This document shows, piece after piece, positions 14,893 to 24,789 of a stretch of DNA of 46,125 nt. Under the pieces are notes generated by a model that worked only from the letters and a program-made list of their open reading frames with translations, did no database searches and had not been told where the DNA came from. A program made the position numbers and the translations under genes. The first letter of the stretch is position 1. The number at the start of each line of letters is the position of its first letter. The DNA comes from Alkalicoccobacillus gibsonii (lineage in GTDB: Bacteria > Bacillota > Bacilli > Bacillales > Bacillaceae_D), in NCBI RefSeq assembly GCF_016798245.1, contig NZ_JAEUZA010000001.1, positions 1 to 46,125 on the forward strand, given 5' to 3'.

Positions 14893-16500
14893 GTGACAGA
14901 TTTAGCTTATCCTTACGCATCAAAACGAAATGTTGTATATGGAAAAAAAGGGATGGTAGCAACATCTCAGCCTTTAGCCGCTCAGGCAGGTCTTGATATC
15001 ATTAAAGCAGGAGGGAACGCAATTGATGCAGCGATTGCGACAGCTGCCTGTTTAACAGTGGTAGAGCCAACGTCGAATGGAATCGGCTCAGATGCATTCG
15101 CTCTCGTATGGACAGACGGTAAGCTTCACGGGCTGAATGCAAGTGGGCAAGCGCCGATGGGGTTAACACCAGAAGCTGTGAAGGCAGCGGGGTATACGGA
15201 AGAGCTTCCAACTTACGGAGTATTACCAGTAACAGTTCCAGGAACGCCACGCGGTTGGGCTGAGCTCTCTAAAAAATTTGGTAAGCTATCACTGAAAGAG
15301 GTATTAAAGCCAGCAATTGATTACGCGGAAAATGGCTATCCTGTCTCACCTACACTTGCTAAGTATTGGGCAAAGGCGGCAAAAAGCTTCCGCACAAAGC
15401 TAACAGGCGACGAGTTTAAGCATTGGTTTGAAACCTTTACACCAGACGGTCGTGCCCCTCGTGAAGGAGAGGTTTGGAAGTCTCCTGGTCATGCTGAAAC
15501 CTTACGTCAAATTGCAGAGACAAACGCGGAGTCCTTTTATACTGGGGAAATTGCCGATAAAATTGATGCCTTTTTCGCCAAGCATAACGGACACTTAACG
15601 AAAGAGGATCTACAAGCCTACCAGCCTGAATGGGTTGAGCCTATTAAGTCAGAGTATCGAGGCTACGATGTATGGGAGATCCCGCCAAATGGTCAAGGTC
15701 TGATTGCTCTAGAAGCTCTTAATATTTTAAAAGGGTTTGATTTTGCAGTCAAAGATTCAGTCGATACGTATCATAAACAAATTGAAGCAATGAAGCTGGC
15801 TTTTGTTGACGGTATGGCATTTATTACAGATTCAAGAGAAATGCAGGTATCTAAGGAAGAGCTTTTATCCGATGAATACGCAGCACAGAGAAGAGCATTA
15901 ATTGGTGAGGAAGCGATCATGCCTGAGCCAGGAACACCGCCTTCTGGTGGAACGGTTTATTTGGCTGCAGCTGATGGGGATGGCAACATGGTTTCATTTA
16001 TCCAAAGTAACTATATGGGCTTTGGATCAGGAATTGTGGTTCCTGGAACAGGAATTGCTATGCAAAATAGGGGACATAACTTCTCACTAGATGAGAAGCA
16101 TCATAATTATTTAAAACCAGGTCGGAGAACGTATCATACGATTATTCCTGGATTCTTAACGAAGGGCGATGAAGCAGTTGGTCCATTTGGTGTAATGGGT
16201 GGTTTCATGCAGCCTCAAGGGCATGTTCAGGTTGTGATGAATACGATTGATTTTGGATTAAATCCACAGGCTGCACTTGATGCTCCTAGGTGGCTTTGGA
16301 CGAAGGAGAAAACGGTACAAGTGGAAGCGAGCTTTCCTATTGAGATGACTAGAGCACTTGCAGCGAAAGGACATCAAGTGGAAATTGCCGTTGATGAAGG
16401 TGGGTTTGGACGAGGTCAGATTATTTGGCGGGATCCAGTAACCGGCGTTTTATCAGGAGGAACCGAGCATCGATCCGATGGAGAAGTTGCAGCCTGGTAA
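14893..16500 (+). CDS. Gamma-glutamyltransferase family protein (cytoplasmic, YwrD-like)
   Basis: 535 residues, an Ntn-hydrolase of the gamma-glutamyltranspeptidase superfamily. Family blocks visible are GMVATSQPLAAQAGLDIIKA and GGNAIDAAIATA near the N-terminus, GIGSDAF, and PSGGTVYLAAADGDGNMVSF. The Thr of GGTV is the expected autocleavage nucleophile that starts the small subunit. The C-terminal MGGFMQPQGHVQV and DAPRW are also typical. There is no signal peptide, so it resembles the intracellular YwrD branch rather than secreted GGT; the physiological substrate is not known. GTG 14893 follows GGAG by eight bases; a GTG at 14884 overlaps that site and is less likely. A terminator follows. 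Confidence 0.87.
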   Translation: MTDLAYPYASKRNVVYGKKGMVATSQPLAAQAGLDIIKAGGNAIDAAIATAACLTVVEPTSNGIGSDAFALVWTDGKLHGLNASGQAPMGLTPEAVKAAGYTEELPTYGVLPVTVPGTPRGWAELSKKFGKLSLKEVLKPAIDYAENGYPVSPTLAKYWAKAAKSFRTKLTGDEFKHWFETFTPDGRAPREGEVWKSPGHAETLRQIAETNAESFYTGEIADKIDAFFAKHNGHLTKEDLQAYQPEWVEPIKSEYRGYDVWEIPPNGQGLIALEALNILKGFDFAVKDSVDTYHKQIEAMKLAFVDGMAFITDSREMQVSKEELLSDEYAAQRRALIGEEAIMPEPGTPPSGGTVYLAAADGDGNMVSFIQSNYMGFGSGIVVPGTGIAMQNRGHNFSLDEKHHNYLKPGRRTYHTIIPGFLTKGDEAVGPFGVMGGFMQPQGHVQVVMNTIDFGLNPQAALDAPRWLWTKEKTVQVEASFPIEMTRALAAKGHQVEIAVDEGGFGRGQIIWRDPVTGVLSGGTEHRSDGEVAAW

Positions 16501-16513
16501 AGAAATAGAGTTT

Positions 16514-16562
16514 AAGACCTCTTACGTGGTGATTTAGCCGCATAAGGGGTCTTGTTTTATTT
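16514..16562 (+). terminator. Intrinsic terminator
   Basis: AAGACCTCTTA pairs with TAAGGGGTCTT (one G-T pair), followed by GTTTTATTT. Confidence 0.8.
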
Positions 16563-16627
16563 AAACGATGTTTTAGGTTCCTTTTGAATGGTAATAGAAG
16601 ACTAGTCAAACAAAAGGAGACCTGAAT

Positions 16628-17242
16628 ATGTCTATTCACGCATTATTTTTAAATTGCTCTTTAAAAAAGAGTAGCGAGGACGAGTCGAATACTGAAGCAT
16701 TAATCAAAGAAGTATCAAGTCGACTTGAAGAAAAGAAGGTCACAACGGAAGTGGTAAGGATAGCAGATTATCAAATAGGCTATGGAATCGTTGATGATGC
16801 TGGAGATGGCGATCAGTGGCCAACGATTATTGAGAAGATAAAAGCAGCAGACATTGTTGTGATTGGAACACCGCTTTGGCTAGGAGAGAAATCGAGCATT
16901 GCTACGAAGGTGATGGAGCGATTATACGGAAGCACAGGTATTACTAATGAAAAGGGACAACCATTTTTATATAACAAGGTGGGAGGAGTCGTTGTAACAG
17001 GAAATGAGGATGGGGCTAAAAATGCTATTTCATCCATTGTATTTGGACTCTCTCACATCGGATTAACGATTCCACCAGCTACAGCGGCGTACTGGTTAGG
17101 AGAGGCAGGTCCAGGTCCATCATTTATTGAAGCGGAAGGACACAAGCATGAATTCACGATGAATCAAGTCCAAACCATGGTACACCACCTACACTATTTT
17201 GCGAGTCTGCATCAGCAGCATGAGATTCCAGTACAAGAATAA
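16628..17242 (+). CDS. Flavodoxin-fold NAD(P)H-dependent oxidoreductase
   Basis: 204 residues. The start IHALFLNCSLKKSS...SNTEALIKEV has the beta-strand and phosphate loop for FMN, and the middle VVIGTPLWLGEKSSIATKVM binds the isoalloxazine ring in the NADPH-dependent FMN reductase/flavodoxin family. GGVVVTGNEDGAKNAISSI is also family-like. There is no iron-sulfur cysteine motif. It probably reduces quinones or similar electron acceptors; the substrate cannot be given. ATG 16628 follows AAAAGGAGA by about seven bases. It is a single gene between two terminators. Confidence 0.8.
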   Translation: MSIHALFLNCSLKKSSEDESNTEALIKEVSSRLEEKKVTTEVVRIADYQIGYGIVDDAGDGDQWPTIIEKIKAADIVVIGTPLWLGEKSSIATKVMERLYGSTGITNEKGQPFLYNKVGGVVVTGNEDGAKNAISSIVFGLSHIGLTIPPATAAYWLGEAGPGPSFIEAEGHKHEFTMNQVQTMVHHLHYFASLHQQHEIPVQE

Positions 17243-17246
17243 AATG

Positions 17247-17291
17247 AAATGGCGAACGCTACCCGTTGGAAGGGACGTTCGCCATTTTTTA
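17247..17291. terminator. Bidirectional terminator
   Basis: AAATGGCGAACG pairs with CGTTCGCCATTT, with T6 on the plus side. It serves the flavoprotein gene and the convergent transporter gene. Confidence 0.85.
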
Positions 17292-18761
17292 TTATAATCC
17301 AAAAACAATCGGCATCCAAAAGTAAACGGCAAGTGTAATAACAATGATAGAAAAAAGATTCAGCCATACACCTGCTTTGGCCATGTCTGCTACATCTAAT
17401 ACGCCTGCACTAAATACCGCTGTATTAGGCGGAGTTGCAACAGGTAACATGTAGCATGAACCAGCAGATAAAGCAGCTGCTGCCATCAATAGAAGCGGAT
17501 CCATACCTACAGCAATTCCAAGTCCCACACAGAGTGGAAGAACCAGATTCGCAACAGCAGTATTCGATAGAATTTCAGTAATAGATAGAACAATAACAAC
17601 TAGAAGCAAGATAATAATGAATGGAGTAAAGGCCTCTAACAATTGTAATGTTTCGCCAATCCAGTCGTTTAACCCAGATGCTCCAAAGCTTGAGGCAAGG
17701 GCGAGTCCTCCACCAAATAAAATCAAGACATTCCAAGGTAGCTCTTTAAGATCTCTCCATTCTAAGATGCGTTCACCCTTTTTACTACTAGGAATAAAGA
17801 AGAGTGATACGGCTCCAAAGACAGAGATTGCACCATCATGCATATTCGCTGCGATATTATCAGGGAATACGAGTGATTTAAAGACCCATAGGAAGACAGT
17901 GATTCCAAAGATAATTGCAACCCAGATCTCATCACGAGACATCTTGCCTAATTTTTTCTTATCTTCCTTTATGAAATTAATGGTTTGATCCTGATTTTCA
18001 GTTTCTACTTTAAATTTCATTTTTGTTAAATAGAAATAAAGAAATACTAGAATAAGAAGAGCAACCGGGCCGGCAAACAGTAGCCATTCATAAAAGGCAA
18101 CCGTTCGATCTAGCTGTGTTCTAGCAATTTCAGCAAACACGGCATTTGGTACAGCAGCGACAAGCGTTGCTAGACCACCGATGGTTGCGGCATATGCAAC
18201 GGCTAATAAAATACTTTTTGAGAAATGGCTTAAGCTTTTTCCTTTAAGAATTTCTTTTTCCTTTACCTCTGAAATCAAGGCTAGCGCCACCGGTAACATC
18301 ATTAAAGCGGTTGCAGCATTTGAAACAAAGAGGGATAAAAATGCTGTTGAAATAATAATTCCGAGCACAATTCGCTGACTTTCTGTTCCAATCATATCAA
18401 TGATATTAAGCGCAATTCTTCTATGTAGATTCCATTTCTGTAAAGCGATCGCAATGACAAAACCTCCACCATACATAAAAATGGTTGGACTACTGTACGA
18501 TGCGGCAATCGTATCAATATCAGCTGCCCCAACCAGTGGTATGACTACCAATGGAATAAGGGAGGTCACAGCCATCGGAATGGCTTCTGTCACCCAGAAG
18601 GTTGCAATCAAAAGTGTGATTGCAAGTACAAATCTTGGTGCATGGTCCAATTGGCTTGATGGAATGAGAAAATAGGCCAATAAAAATAGCAAAGGTCCTA
18701 AAATAATTCCAACGATAGCTCTCTTCGGATAAGTCGGTTCAACCGTTTGTTCCTCAGTCAT
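17292..18761 (-). CDS. SLC13/DASS family anion:sodium symporter
   Basis: 489 residues from ATG 18761, which follows AAAGGTG by eight bases; the reading frame extends upstream but that part is not needed. There are about eleven to twelve membrane segments. The paired substrate/sodium motifs of the divalent anion symporter family are visible as FVSNAATALMMLPVAL in the first half and ILSNTAVANLVLPL in the second, along with FWVTEAIPMAVTSLIPLV. Related proteins import succinate, malate or other di- and tricarboxylates with sodium. The specificity here is not known, but sodium coupling would suit an alkaliphile. It lies next to metE but is divergent from it. Confidence 0.87.
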   Translation of the reverse strand: MTEEQTVEPTYPKRAIVGIILGPLLFLLAYFLIPSSQLDHAPRFVLAITLLIATFWVTEAIPMAVTSLIPLVVIPLVGAADIDTIAASYSSPTIFMYGGGFVIAIALQKWNLHRRIALNIIDMIGTESQRIVLGIIISTAFLSLFVSNAATALMMLPVALALISEVKEKEILKGKSLSHFSKSILLAVAYAATIGGLATLVAAVPNAVFAEIARTQLDRTVAFYEWLLFAGPVALLILVFLYFYLTKMKFKVETENQDQTINFIKEDKKKLGKMSRDEIWVAIIFGITVFLWVFKSLVFPDNIAANMHDGAISVFGAVSLFFIPSSKKGERILEWRDLKELPWNVLILFGGGLALASSFGASGLNDWIGETLQLLEAFTPFIIILLLVVIVLSITEILSNTAVANLVLPLCVGLGIAVGMDPLLLMAAAALSAGSCYMLPVATPPNTAVFSAGVLDVADMAKAGVWLNLFSIIVITLAVYFWMPIVFGL

Positions 18762-18865
18762 ATGTTCACACCTTTCAAAGATTAATAGACAATCAAGATA
18801 ATTTTCCCACACATCATTCCTCTAATGCAAATATTGACGAATAATCGCAAACTTTCAAAATTGTT

Positions 18866-18894
18866 TTGACAGTTTACTTTTCTCGTGCTAAAGT
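18866..18894 (+). promoter_or_regulatory. Sigma-A promoter of the metE leader
   Basis: TTGACA (18866-18871), a 17-base spacer and TAAAGT (18889-18894). Transcription would start around 18901, just before the S-box. Confidence 0.75.
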
Positions 18895-18923
18895 AAATTC
18901 AATTCAACATAACATAATGAAAT

Positions 18924-19035
18924 GCTCTTATAACGAGAAGCGGAGGGACTGGCCCGGCGAAGCTTCAGCAACCATTCTGAATTGAAAAGGTGCTAAATCC
19001 AGCAAGGTGGAAACACTTTGAAAGATAAGGGGAAC
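18924..19035 (+). ncRNA. SAM-I (S-box) riboswitch
   Basis: The S-box core is clear: GCTCTTAT...GAGAAGCGGAGGGACTGGC, then GAAGCTTCAGCAACC and AAGGTGCTAAATCCAGCAAG, closing with GATAAGGGG. P1 forms between CTCTTAT and ATAAGGG. SAM binding should stabilise the aptamer and let the downstream terminator at 19052-19088 form, which switches metE off when methionine/SAM is abundant. Confidence 0.95.
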
Positions 19036-19051
19036 GTTTATTGAGATATTC

Positions 19052-19088
19052 AATGCCTCTTTCTTTTATTAGAAGGAGGCATTTTTTA
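19052..19088 (+). terminator. Riboswitch-controlled attenuator
   Basis: AATGCCTC pairs with GGAGGCATT around TTTCTTTTATTAGAA and is followed by T6. It lies between the S-box and metE, so it is the expression platform. Confidence 0.88.
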
Positions 19089-19167
19089 TTCCCTTGGAGT
19101 GATCTGCTTAGATGGTTTGTAATTAGAGTTTGTTAGGTTGAGAGACAAAAAAGAGGAGTGAGCGAAG

Positions 19168-21459
19168 ATGCCAAAGGTGAGAAGTTCAAACATTGGATAT
19201 CCGAGAATTGGGGAAAAGAGAGAATGGAAAAAAAGTCTTGAAAGCTATTGGGCGAATACCACTTCCCAAGAAGAACTACTAGCGTCTCTGAAAGAAATTC
19301 GTCTAACAAATATTCAAAAGCAGAAGGATGCAGGGATTGATTTGATTCCTGTGGGAGATTTCAGTTTATATGATCACGTTCTAGACACTGCAGTTTCATT
19401 TGGCTTAGTTCCTGATCGTTTTGAGTATAACGGTGGTAAGGTAGATCTCGACACATACTTTGCAGTGGCACGTGGTACGGATTCGGCTGTTGCCTCTGAA
19501 ATGACAAAATGGTACAACACGAACTACCATTACATCGTTCCTGAGATCACAAAGGCACCGACAACACTCGTACATAACCGTGTTTTGGAATTATATAACG
19601 AAGCAAAAGCAGAGCTTGATATTGAAACAAAACCAGTCATCTTAGGTCCTGTTAGCTTTGTAAAATTATCAAAAAACCAAACGGGACTATCTGAAAAAGA
19701 CTTAATTCGCTCATTTGTACCTTTGTATGCAGAATTATTGAAAGAACTTGAGGCAAGTCATGTAGCTTGGGTTCAAGTAGATGAGCCATTTTTAAATGGT
19801 GAAGTGACAGATACAGACCTGGACTTGTTGCAAGAAGTATATGCACAGCTTGATGTAGCAGCACCTAAGGTGAATTTGTTGCTCCAAACCTATTTTGAAG
19901 CAGTAGATGATTATGAAGCCATCGTTAATTTACCAGTACAAGGAATTGGCTTAGATTTTGTACATGACGAAGGAAAGTCCCTACAGCAAGTAGCAAAGTA
20001 CGGATTACCGTCTGGTAAAATTCTAGCTGCTGGTATTATTGATGGACGTAATATCTGGAAGGCAGATCTTCAAGAAGTGAAGCACATTGTTGATCAGCTG
20101 AGTGTATTAGTTGGTGAAGGGCAACTGATTCTTCAACCATCATGTAGCTTACTTCATGTACCGGTAACTGTGTCATTAGAAGAAGAGCTTCCTGAGTTCT
20201 TAAAAGCTGGAATTTCCTTTGCGGATGAAAAGCTTGAGGAGCTTGTTGCTTTAGCTGATGTGGCGAATGATGTACGTGATGAAGAGATCCTTGAAGCAAG
20301 TGCTGAAGCTGTAAGAACACTTAACGAGTCTTCAAGCCGTAACAACGAAGACGTACGCGCATTGCTTGAAGAAATTGGAGCTTCTGTGCCAACTCGTGCG
20401 GTGGAGGCAACTGAGCGTCTGCGCTTACAACAAGAGAAGTATCAATTCCCGCTACTTCCAACAACAACAATTGGGAGCTTTCCACAAACAAAAGAAGTGC
20501 GTCAAAAGCGCTTGAAGTGGAGAAAAGGAGAGCTTGAATCAGCTCAGTACGAACAGTTTATTCGTGATGAAATTGATAAGTGGATTAAGATTCAAGAGGA
20601 TCTTGATATCGATGTTCTTGTTCACGGTGAGTTTGAGCGTACGGATATGGTTGAGTTCTTTGGTGAAAAGCTTGCTGGTTTTCAATTCACCAAATTTGGC
20701 TGGGTACAATCGTACGGCTCACGTTGCGTAAAGCCACCAGTAATTTATGGAGATGTTGCATTTATTGAGCCAATGACTGTGAAGGAAACGGCATATGCAC
20801 AAAGACAGACAAACCGCCCTGTTAAAGGAATGCTTACAGGTCCGGTGACGATCTTTAACTGGTCCTTCCCGCGTACTGATATTTCTGAAGGTCAGGTTGT
20901 TAATCAAATTGCTCTGGCTCTTCGCAAAGAAGTGGAAGAACTCGAGAAGGAAGGAATTAACCTAATCCAAGTGGATGAGCCAGCGATCCGTGAAGGACTT
21001 CCTTTGAAAAAGGAAAAAACAGAAGCGTATCTTAAACAGTCAGTAGAGGCGTTCCGTTTATCTACGATTACGGTTCAACCAGAGACGCAAATTCACACGC
21101 ATATGTGCTACTCGGATTTCGAGGCAATCATTGAATCAATTGATGCATTAGATGCAGATGTCATCTCAATTGAAACATCAAGAAGTCATGGAGAGCTAAT
21201 CTCCGCATTTGAAGACTTTACGTACAATAAAGGAATTGGCCTTGGTGTATATGACATTCATAGCCCACGTGTTCCGGCTCAAGAAGAAATTGACCGCAAC
21301 ATTAGTCGCGCCCTTTCTGTACTTGATCCAACGTTATTCTGGATTAATCCAGACTGCGGACTCAAAACACGCAAAGAGAAGGAAACAGTTGAAGCACTAA
21401 GAGTAATGGTAGCTGCTGCCAAACAAGCTCGTGAGCAACTTGTGACTTCACCTGAATAA
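19168..21459 (+). CDS. metE: Cobalamin-independent methionine synthase MetE
   Basis: 763 residues, full length for MetE. It transfers the methyl group of 5-methyltetrahydropteroyl-triglutamate to homocysteine in the last step of methionine synthesis. The N-terminal half begins with the typical SSNIGYPRIGEKREWKK. The C-terminal half has the zinc ligands in THMCYSDF (His and Cys) and NPDCGLKTR (Cys), and the signatures TIGSFPQTKEVR, GPVTIFNWSF and QVDEPAIREGLP. ATG 19168 follows GAGGAGTG by about eight bases. An S-box riboswitch and attenuator lie upstream, and a perfect terminator lies downstream, so it is a single-gene SAM-regulated unit. Confidence 0.97.
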   Translation: MPKVRSSNIGYPRIGEKREWKKSLESYWANTTSQEELLASLKEIRLTNIQKQKDAGIDLIPVGDFSLYDHVLDTAVSFGLVPDRFEYNGGKVDLDTYFAVARGTDSAVASEMTKWYNTNYHYIVPEITKAPTTLVHNRVLELYNEAKAELDIETKPVILGPVSFVKLSKNQTGLSEKDLIRSFVPLYAELLKELEASHVAWVQVDEPFLNGEVTDTDLDLLQEVYAQLDVAAPKVNLLLQTYFEAVDDYEAIVNLPVQGIGLDFVHDEGKSLQQVAKYGLPSGKILAAGIIDGRNIWKADLQEVKHIVDQLSVLVGEGQLILQPSCSLLHVPVTVSLEEELPEFLKAGISFADEKLEELVALADVANDVRDEEILEASAEAVRTLNESSSRNNEDVRALLEEIGASVPTRAVEATERLRLQQEKYQFPLLPTTTIGSFPQTKEVRQKRLKWRKGELESAQYEQFIRDEIDKWIKIQEDLDIDVLVHGEFERTDMVEFFGEKLAGFQFTKFGWVQSYGSRCVKPPVIYGDVAFIEPMTVKETAYAQRQTNRPVKGMLTGPVTIFNWSFPRTDISEGQVVNQIALALRKEVEELEKEGINLIQVDEPAIREGLPLKKEKTEAYLKQSVEAFRLSTITVQPETQIHTHMCYSDFEAIIESIDALDADVISIETSRSHGELISAFEDFTYNKGIGLGVYDIHSPRVPAQEEIDRNISRALSVLDPTLFWINPDCGLKTRKEKETVEALRVMVAAAKQAREQLVTSPE

Positions 21460-21469
21460 GAAGATTTTA

Positions 21470-21498
21470 GAAACCCGCTGCTATCAGCGGGTTTCTTT
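21470..21498 (+). terminator. Intrinsic terminator after metE
   Basis: GAAACCCGCTG pairs perfectly with CAGCGGGTTTC around CTAT, followed by TTTGC. Confidence 0.8.
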
Positions 21499-21534
21499 GC
21501 ATACACTTCTAAAAACATAAAAGGAAGTGAATGC

Positions 21535-22146
21535 ATGAATACATCTGTTCTCCCTGCTCAAGTGGTTACGCGGCATATGCTATCTAGTAGGCTGGATATC
21601 TATTATCCTGAGATTATTCAATTACCAACCCCACGTTTGCAGCATGAGCTGAATCAAGCTGTTAACCAACAAGTGCACCAAATGATCCATGATTCAGGAT
21701 ATAACGATCCTCCAAGAGATACGACATTGACCGGAGGGTATGAAATGAAAAACAATCAACGCACTATTTTAAGCCTAATGAACCGGTTGTATTATTATAG
21801 TGGTGGCGCCCATGGCATGACGGTTCAAGAAACATTAACTATGAATATTGATACAGGACAAATCTATACACTTAGTGACTTGTTTAAACCTGGTTCTTCC
21901 TATGAGTCGACATTAAATCGTATCATTGAAGCGCAAATCAAAATGAGAGATCTTGATCTCTTAAATCCATTCACGGGTATTACCAAAAATCAAAAGTGGT
22001 ACATTGCAGATAAATCACTTGTCCTGTTTTTTGATCTATATGAGCTGCAAGCTTACGTGTATGGGTTCACCTATTTTCCGATTTCTGTTTATGACCTGCA
22101 ATCCATCATTCGAGAGGATGGTCCACTCGGCGAAATGATCTATTAA
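21535..22146 (+). CDS. DUF3298/DUF4163 domain protein
   Basis: 203 residues, without signal peptide or membrane segment. An N-terminal DUF4163-like part (DIYYPEIIQL...LNQAVNQQVHQMI) is followed by a DUF3298-like part with YYYSGGAHGMTVQETLTMNI, TGQIYTLSDLFKPG and SVYDLQSII. The same pair occurs in the extracellular part of the anti-sigma factor RsiV, where it binds lysozyme, but here it stands alone and without an export signal. The function is unknown. ATG 21535 follows AAAAGGAAGTG. Confidence 0.75.
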   Translation: MNTSVLPAQVVTRHMLSSRLDIYYPEIIQLPTPRLQHELNQAVNQQVHQMIHDSGYNDPPRDTTLTGGYEMKNNQRTILSLMNRLYYYSGGAHGMTVQETLTMNIDTGQIYTLSDLFKPGSSYESTLNRIIEAQIKMRDLDLLNPFTGITKNQKWYIADKSLVLFFDLYELQAYVYGFTYFPISVYDLQSIIREDGPLGEMIY

Positions 22147-22220
22147 CCTTTGTTTAAGATCTCACTGAAACAGGAATAGTGAGGTAGTGAGGTAGAGATG
22201 AACAAAGGAGGCAACATCAA

Positions 22221-23633
22221 ATGAACTTTTATATAAACGGTGAATGGATCGGAGAAGAGCTTGAAAAGACAGATGTCTATAATCCTGCTACGGGAGAGGT
22301 AGTAGACCAGGTACCGAAGGGCGGAGAGCGCGAAGCAAGGGCGGCCGTTGATGCGGCGCACGGAGCATTCCCTGACTGGGCAGCAAAAACGGCGTATGAA
22401 CGCAGTGAGCTGTTAGAGAAATGGTATGCCTTAATTGAAGAGCATCAAGATGAGCTTGCACGTACGATGACTGAGGAGCAAGGGAAGCCATTAAAAGAAG
22501 CGTCTGGAGAGATCGCCTACTCTAATTCCTTTATTAAGTGGTATGCAGAGGAAGGCAAGCGTGTATACGGAGAAACGATTCCTGCATCAGCTACAGACAA
22601 ACGATTATTTGTCATCAAGCAGCCAGTCGGAGTGGTCGCAGCGATTACGCCATGGAACTTCCCGGCGGCAATGATTACTCGAAAGATAGCACCAGCCCTT
22701 GCAGTAGGATGTACAACAGTGCTAAAGCCATCAAGCCAAACACCACTTACAGCATTAAAGCTTGTTGAGTTAGCTGAGCAAGCTGGTATCCCTAAGGGTG
22801 TGATAAATGTCGTAACGGGAAGTTCAAGTGAAATTTCTGAAGCGTGGCAATCAGATAGTCGAGTTCGCAAGCTGACATTCACCGGTTCCACCGAAATCGG
22901 AAAGCAGCTGATGAGTGGAGCATCTGAAACAATGAAGAAGCTGTCGCTTGAACTTGGTGGACATGCACCGTTAATTGTGACGAGTGATGCTGATCTAGAT
23001 CTCGCTGCGGAACAGGCCGTTGCTTCTAAGTTTAGAAATGGTGGACAAACGTGCGTATGTGCTAATCGTATCTTTGTAGCCGAAGAAATTGAAGAAGCCT
23101 TCACAGAGAAATTCGCGGATGCTGTTTCCAAGCTTGTTGTAGGTGAGGGATTAAATGAAGAGACAGATATTGGACCATTAATCGATGAAGACGCTGTTGA
23201 GAAAGTCATGGAGCATATTAAAGATGCAACCGAAAAAGGGGCAAAAGTTGTAGTTGGCGGTAATCGCAAAGATGGGCAATTTATTGAGCCAACAGTGATC
23301 TCTGGTGTAACAGACAATATGGTTTGCATGAAGGAAGAAACGTTTGGACCACTTGCTCCAATCTCAACATTTAAAACAGAAGACGAAGCGATTGAACGTG
23401 CGAATGCAACGCCATACGGACTTGCTGCTTATTTATTTACTCAGAACTTAACAAGAGCAATTAAACTAGCTGAAAAGCTCGACTACGGAATTGTGGGCGT
23501 AAACGATGGCGGTCCATCTGCTGCTCAAGCACCATTTGGTGGCTGGAAAGAAAGTGGACTTGGACGCGAAGGTGGTCATCAAGGAATTGAAGAATATCTT
23601 GAAACCAAATATGTGTCTGTGAAACTAACGTAA
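22221..23633 (+). CDS. gabD: NAD(P)-dependent succinate-semialdehyde dehydrogenase
   Basis: 470 residues, of the aldehyde dehydrogenase superfamily. The catalytic Cys is in GGQTCVCANR (the paired Cys is a GabD feature), the general-base Glu in LELGGHAPLI, and cofactor binding in TPWNFPAAMITRKIAPALAV and FTGSTEIGK. It oxidises succinate semialdehyde to succinate, the last step of the GABA shunt; no gabT or GABA transporter is adjacent. ATG 22221 follows AAAGGAGG by about nine bases. It is a single gene with its own terminator. Confidence 0.87.
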   Translation: MNFYINGEWIGEELEKTDVYNPATGEVVDQVPKGGEREARAAVDAAHGAFPDWAAKTAYERSELLEKWYALIEEHQDELARTMTEEQGKPLKEASGEIAYSNSFIKWYAEEGKRVYGETIPASATDKRLFVIKQPVGVVAAITPWNFPAAMITRKIAPALAVGCTTVLKPSSQTPLTALKLVELAEQAGIPKGVINVVTGSSSEISEAWQSDSRVRKLTFTGSTEIGKQLMSGASETMKKLSLELGGHAPLIVTSDADLDLAAEQAVASKFRNGGQTCVCANRIFVAEEIEEAFTEKFADAVSKLVVGEGLNEETDIGPLIDEDAVEKVMEHIKDATEKGAKVVVGGNRKDGQFIEPTVISGVTDNMVCMKEETFGPLAPISTFKTEDEAIERANATPYGLAAYLFTQNLTRAIKLAEKLDYGIVGVNDGGPSAAQAPFGGWKESGLGREGGHQGIEEYLETKYVSVKLT

Positions 23634-23640
23634 GAGAGTG

Positions 23641-23675
23641 TACTCCAAAGCTTAGTCGCTTTGGAGTATTTTTTG
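23641..23675 (+). terminator. Intrinsic terminator after gabD
   Basis: TACTCCAAAGC pairs with GCTTTGGAGTA, followed by T6. Confidence 0.85.
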
Positions 23676-23739
23676 TGATAGTTGAAACTTCTTTTTTAAA
23701 GCGGTATCGTATACATATGTCCATACAGGGGGAATGAAT

Positions 23740-24789
23740 ATGACGGAAGATCGTGTCACGGAAACAGTAAAGTTAATTAAAGAGCTTGTGCAGATCCCAA
23801 GCCCAACAGGGAATACATATGAAGTCATTCAATTTGTAAAATCATATTTAGACGAATTAGGGATCCATAATAAGCTTAATCGTAAAGGTGGACTTTTGGC
23901 AACAATCCCTGGAGAGGATACAAGCCAGCATCGGATGCTTACAGCGCATGTCGATACATTAGGTGCGATCGTAAAAGAGATTAAGCCGAGTGGACGCTTA
24001 CGTATGGATTTGATCGGAGGCTTTCGCTATAACGCCATTGAAGGAGAGTACTGTCAAATTGAGACCTCATCAGGGGAGACGTTTACAGGAACCATTCTCA
24101 TGCACCAGACTTCCGTTCACGTCTACAAGGAAGCAGGTACAGCTGAGCGCAATCAAAAGAATATGGAAATTCGTTTAGATGAACGTGTTCACTCAGCTGA
24201 TGATGTACGAAAACTAGGGATTGAAGTGGGGGACTTTATTTCATTTGACCCTCGTGTAGAGGAAACAGAAAGTGGCTATATTAAATCGAGACATCTTGAT
24301 GACAAAGCAAGCGTTGCTCTGTTGCTTCAGTTAATGAAACGAGTAAAAGAAGAAGGTCTTACCCTTCCTTACACAACTCATTTCTTAATTTCAAACAATG
24401 AGGAAATCGGATATGGAGGAAATGCAAGCATTTCACCGGAGACGGTCGAATATCTTGCGGTGGATATGGGAGCAATGGGAGATGGTCAATCAACCGATGA
24501 ATACTCCGCCTCGATCTGTGTGAAGGATGCAAGTGGGCCATATCATTATTTGCTACGTAAGCATCTTGTTAGGTTAGCCGAAACACATGGAATTGACTAT
24601 AAGCTTGATATTTATCCATACTACGGTTCAGATGCATCTGCTGCCATCCGTTCCGGTCATGATATCGTCCATGGACTGGTGGGACCAGGTATTGATTCCT
24701 CGCACGCGTATGAGCGTACTCATCGAGATTCCTTAGATCATACAGGAACTCTGCTTTATCATTATGTTCAATCCAAATTAGTGATCTAA
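23740..24789 (+). CDS. M42 family metallopeptidase
   Basis: 349 residues. The two-metal aminopeptidase site is complete: His in TAHVDTLGAI, Asp in HLDDKASVALL, Glu-Glu in NNEEIGYGGN, Asp in VDMGAMGDG and His in SSHAYERTH. M42 enzymes form dodecameric tetrahedral shells that trim peptides in the cytoplasm. The plus-strand ATG at 23734 abuts the AGGGGGA site, so I choose ATG 23740, six bases after it. The downstream hairpin separates it from the convergent dps. Confidence 0.9.
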   Translation: MTEDRVTETVKLIKELVQIPSPTGNTYEVIQFVKSYLDELGIHNKLNRKGGLLATIPGEDTSQHRMLTAHVDTLGAIVKEIKPSGRLRMDLIGGFRYNAIEGEYCQIETSSGETFTGTILMHQTSVHVYKEAGTAERNQKNMEIRLDERVHSADDVRKLGIEVGDFISFDPRVEETESGYIKSRHLDDKASVALLLQLMKRVKEEGLTLPYTTHFLISNNEEIGYGGNASISPETVEYLAVDMGAMGDGQSTDEYSASICVKDASGPYHYLLRKHLVRLAETHGIDYKLDIYPYYGSDASAAIRSGHDIVHGLVGPGIDSSHAYERTHRDSLDHTGTLLYHYVQSKLVI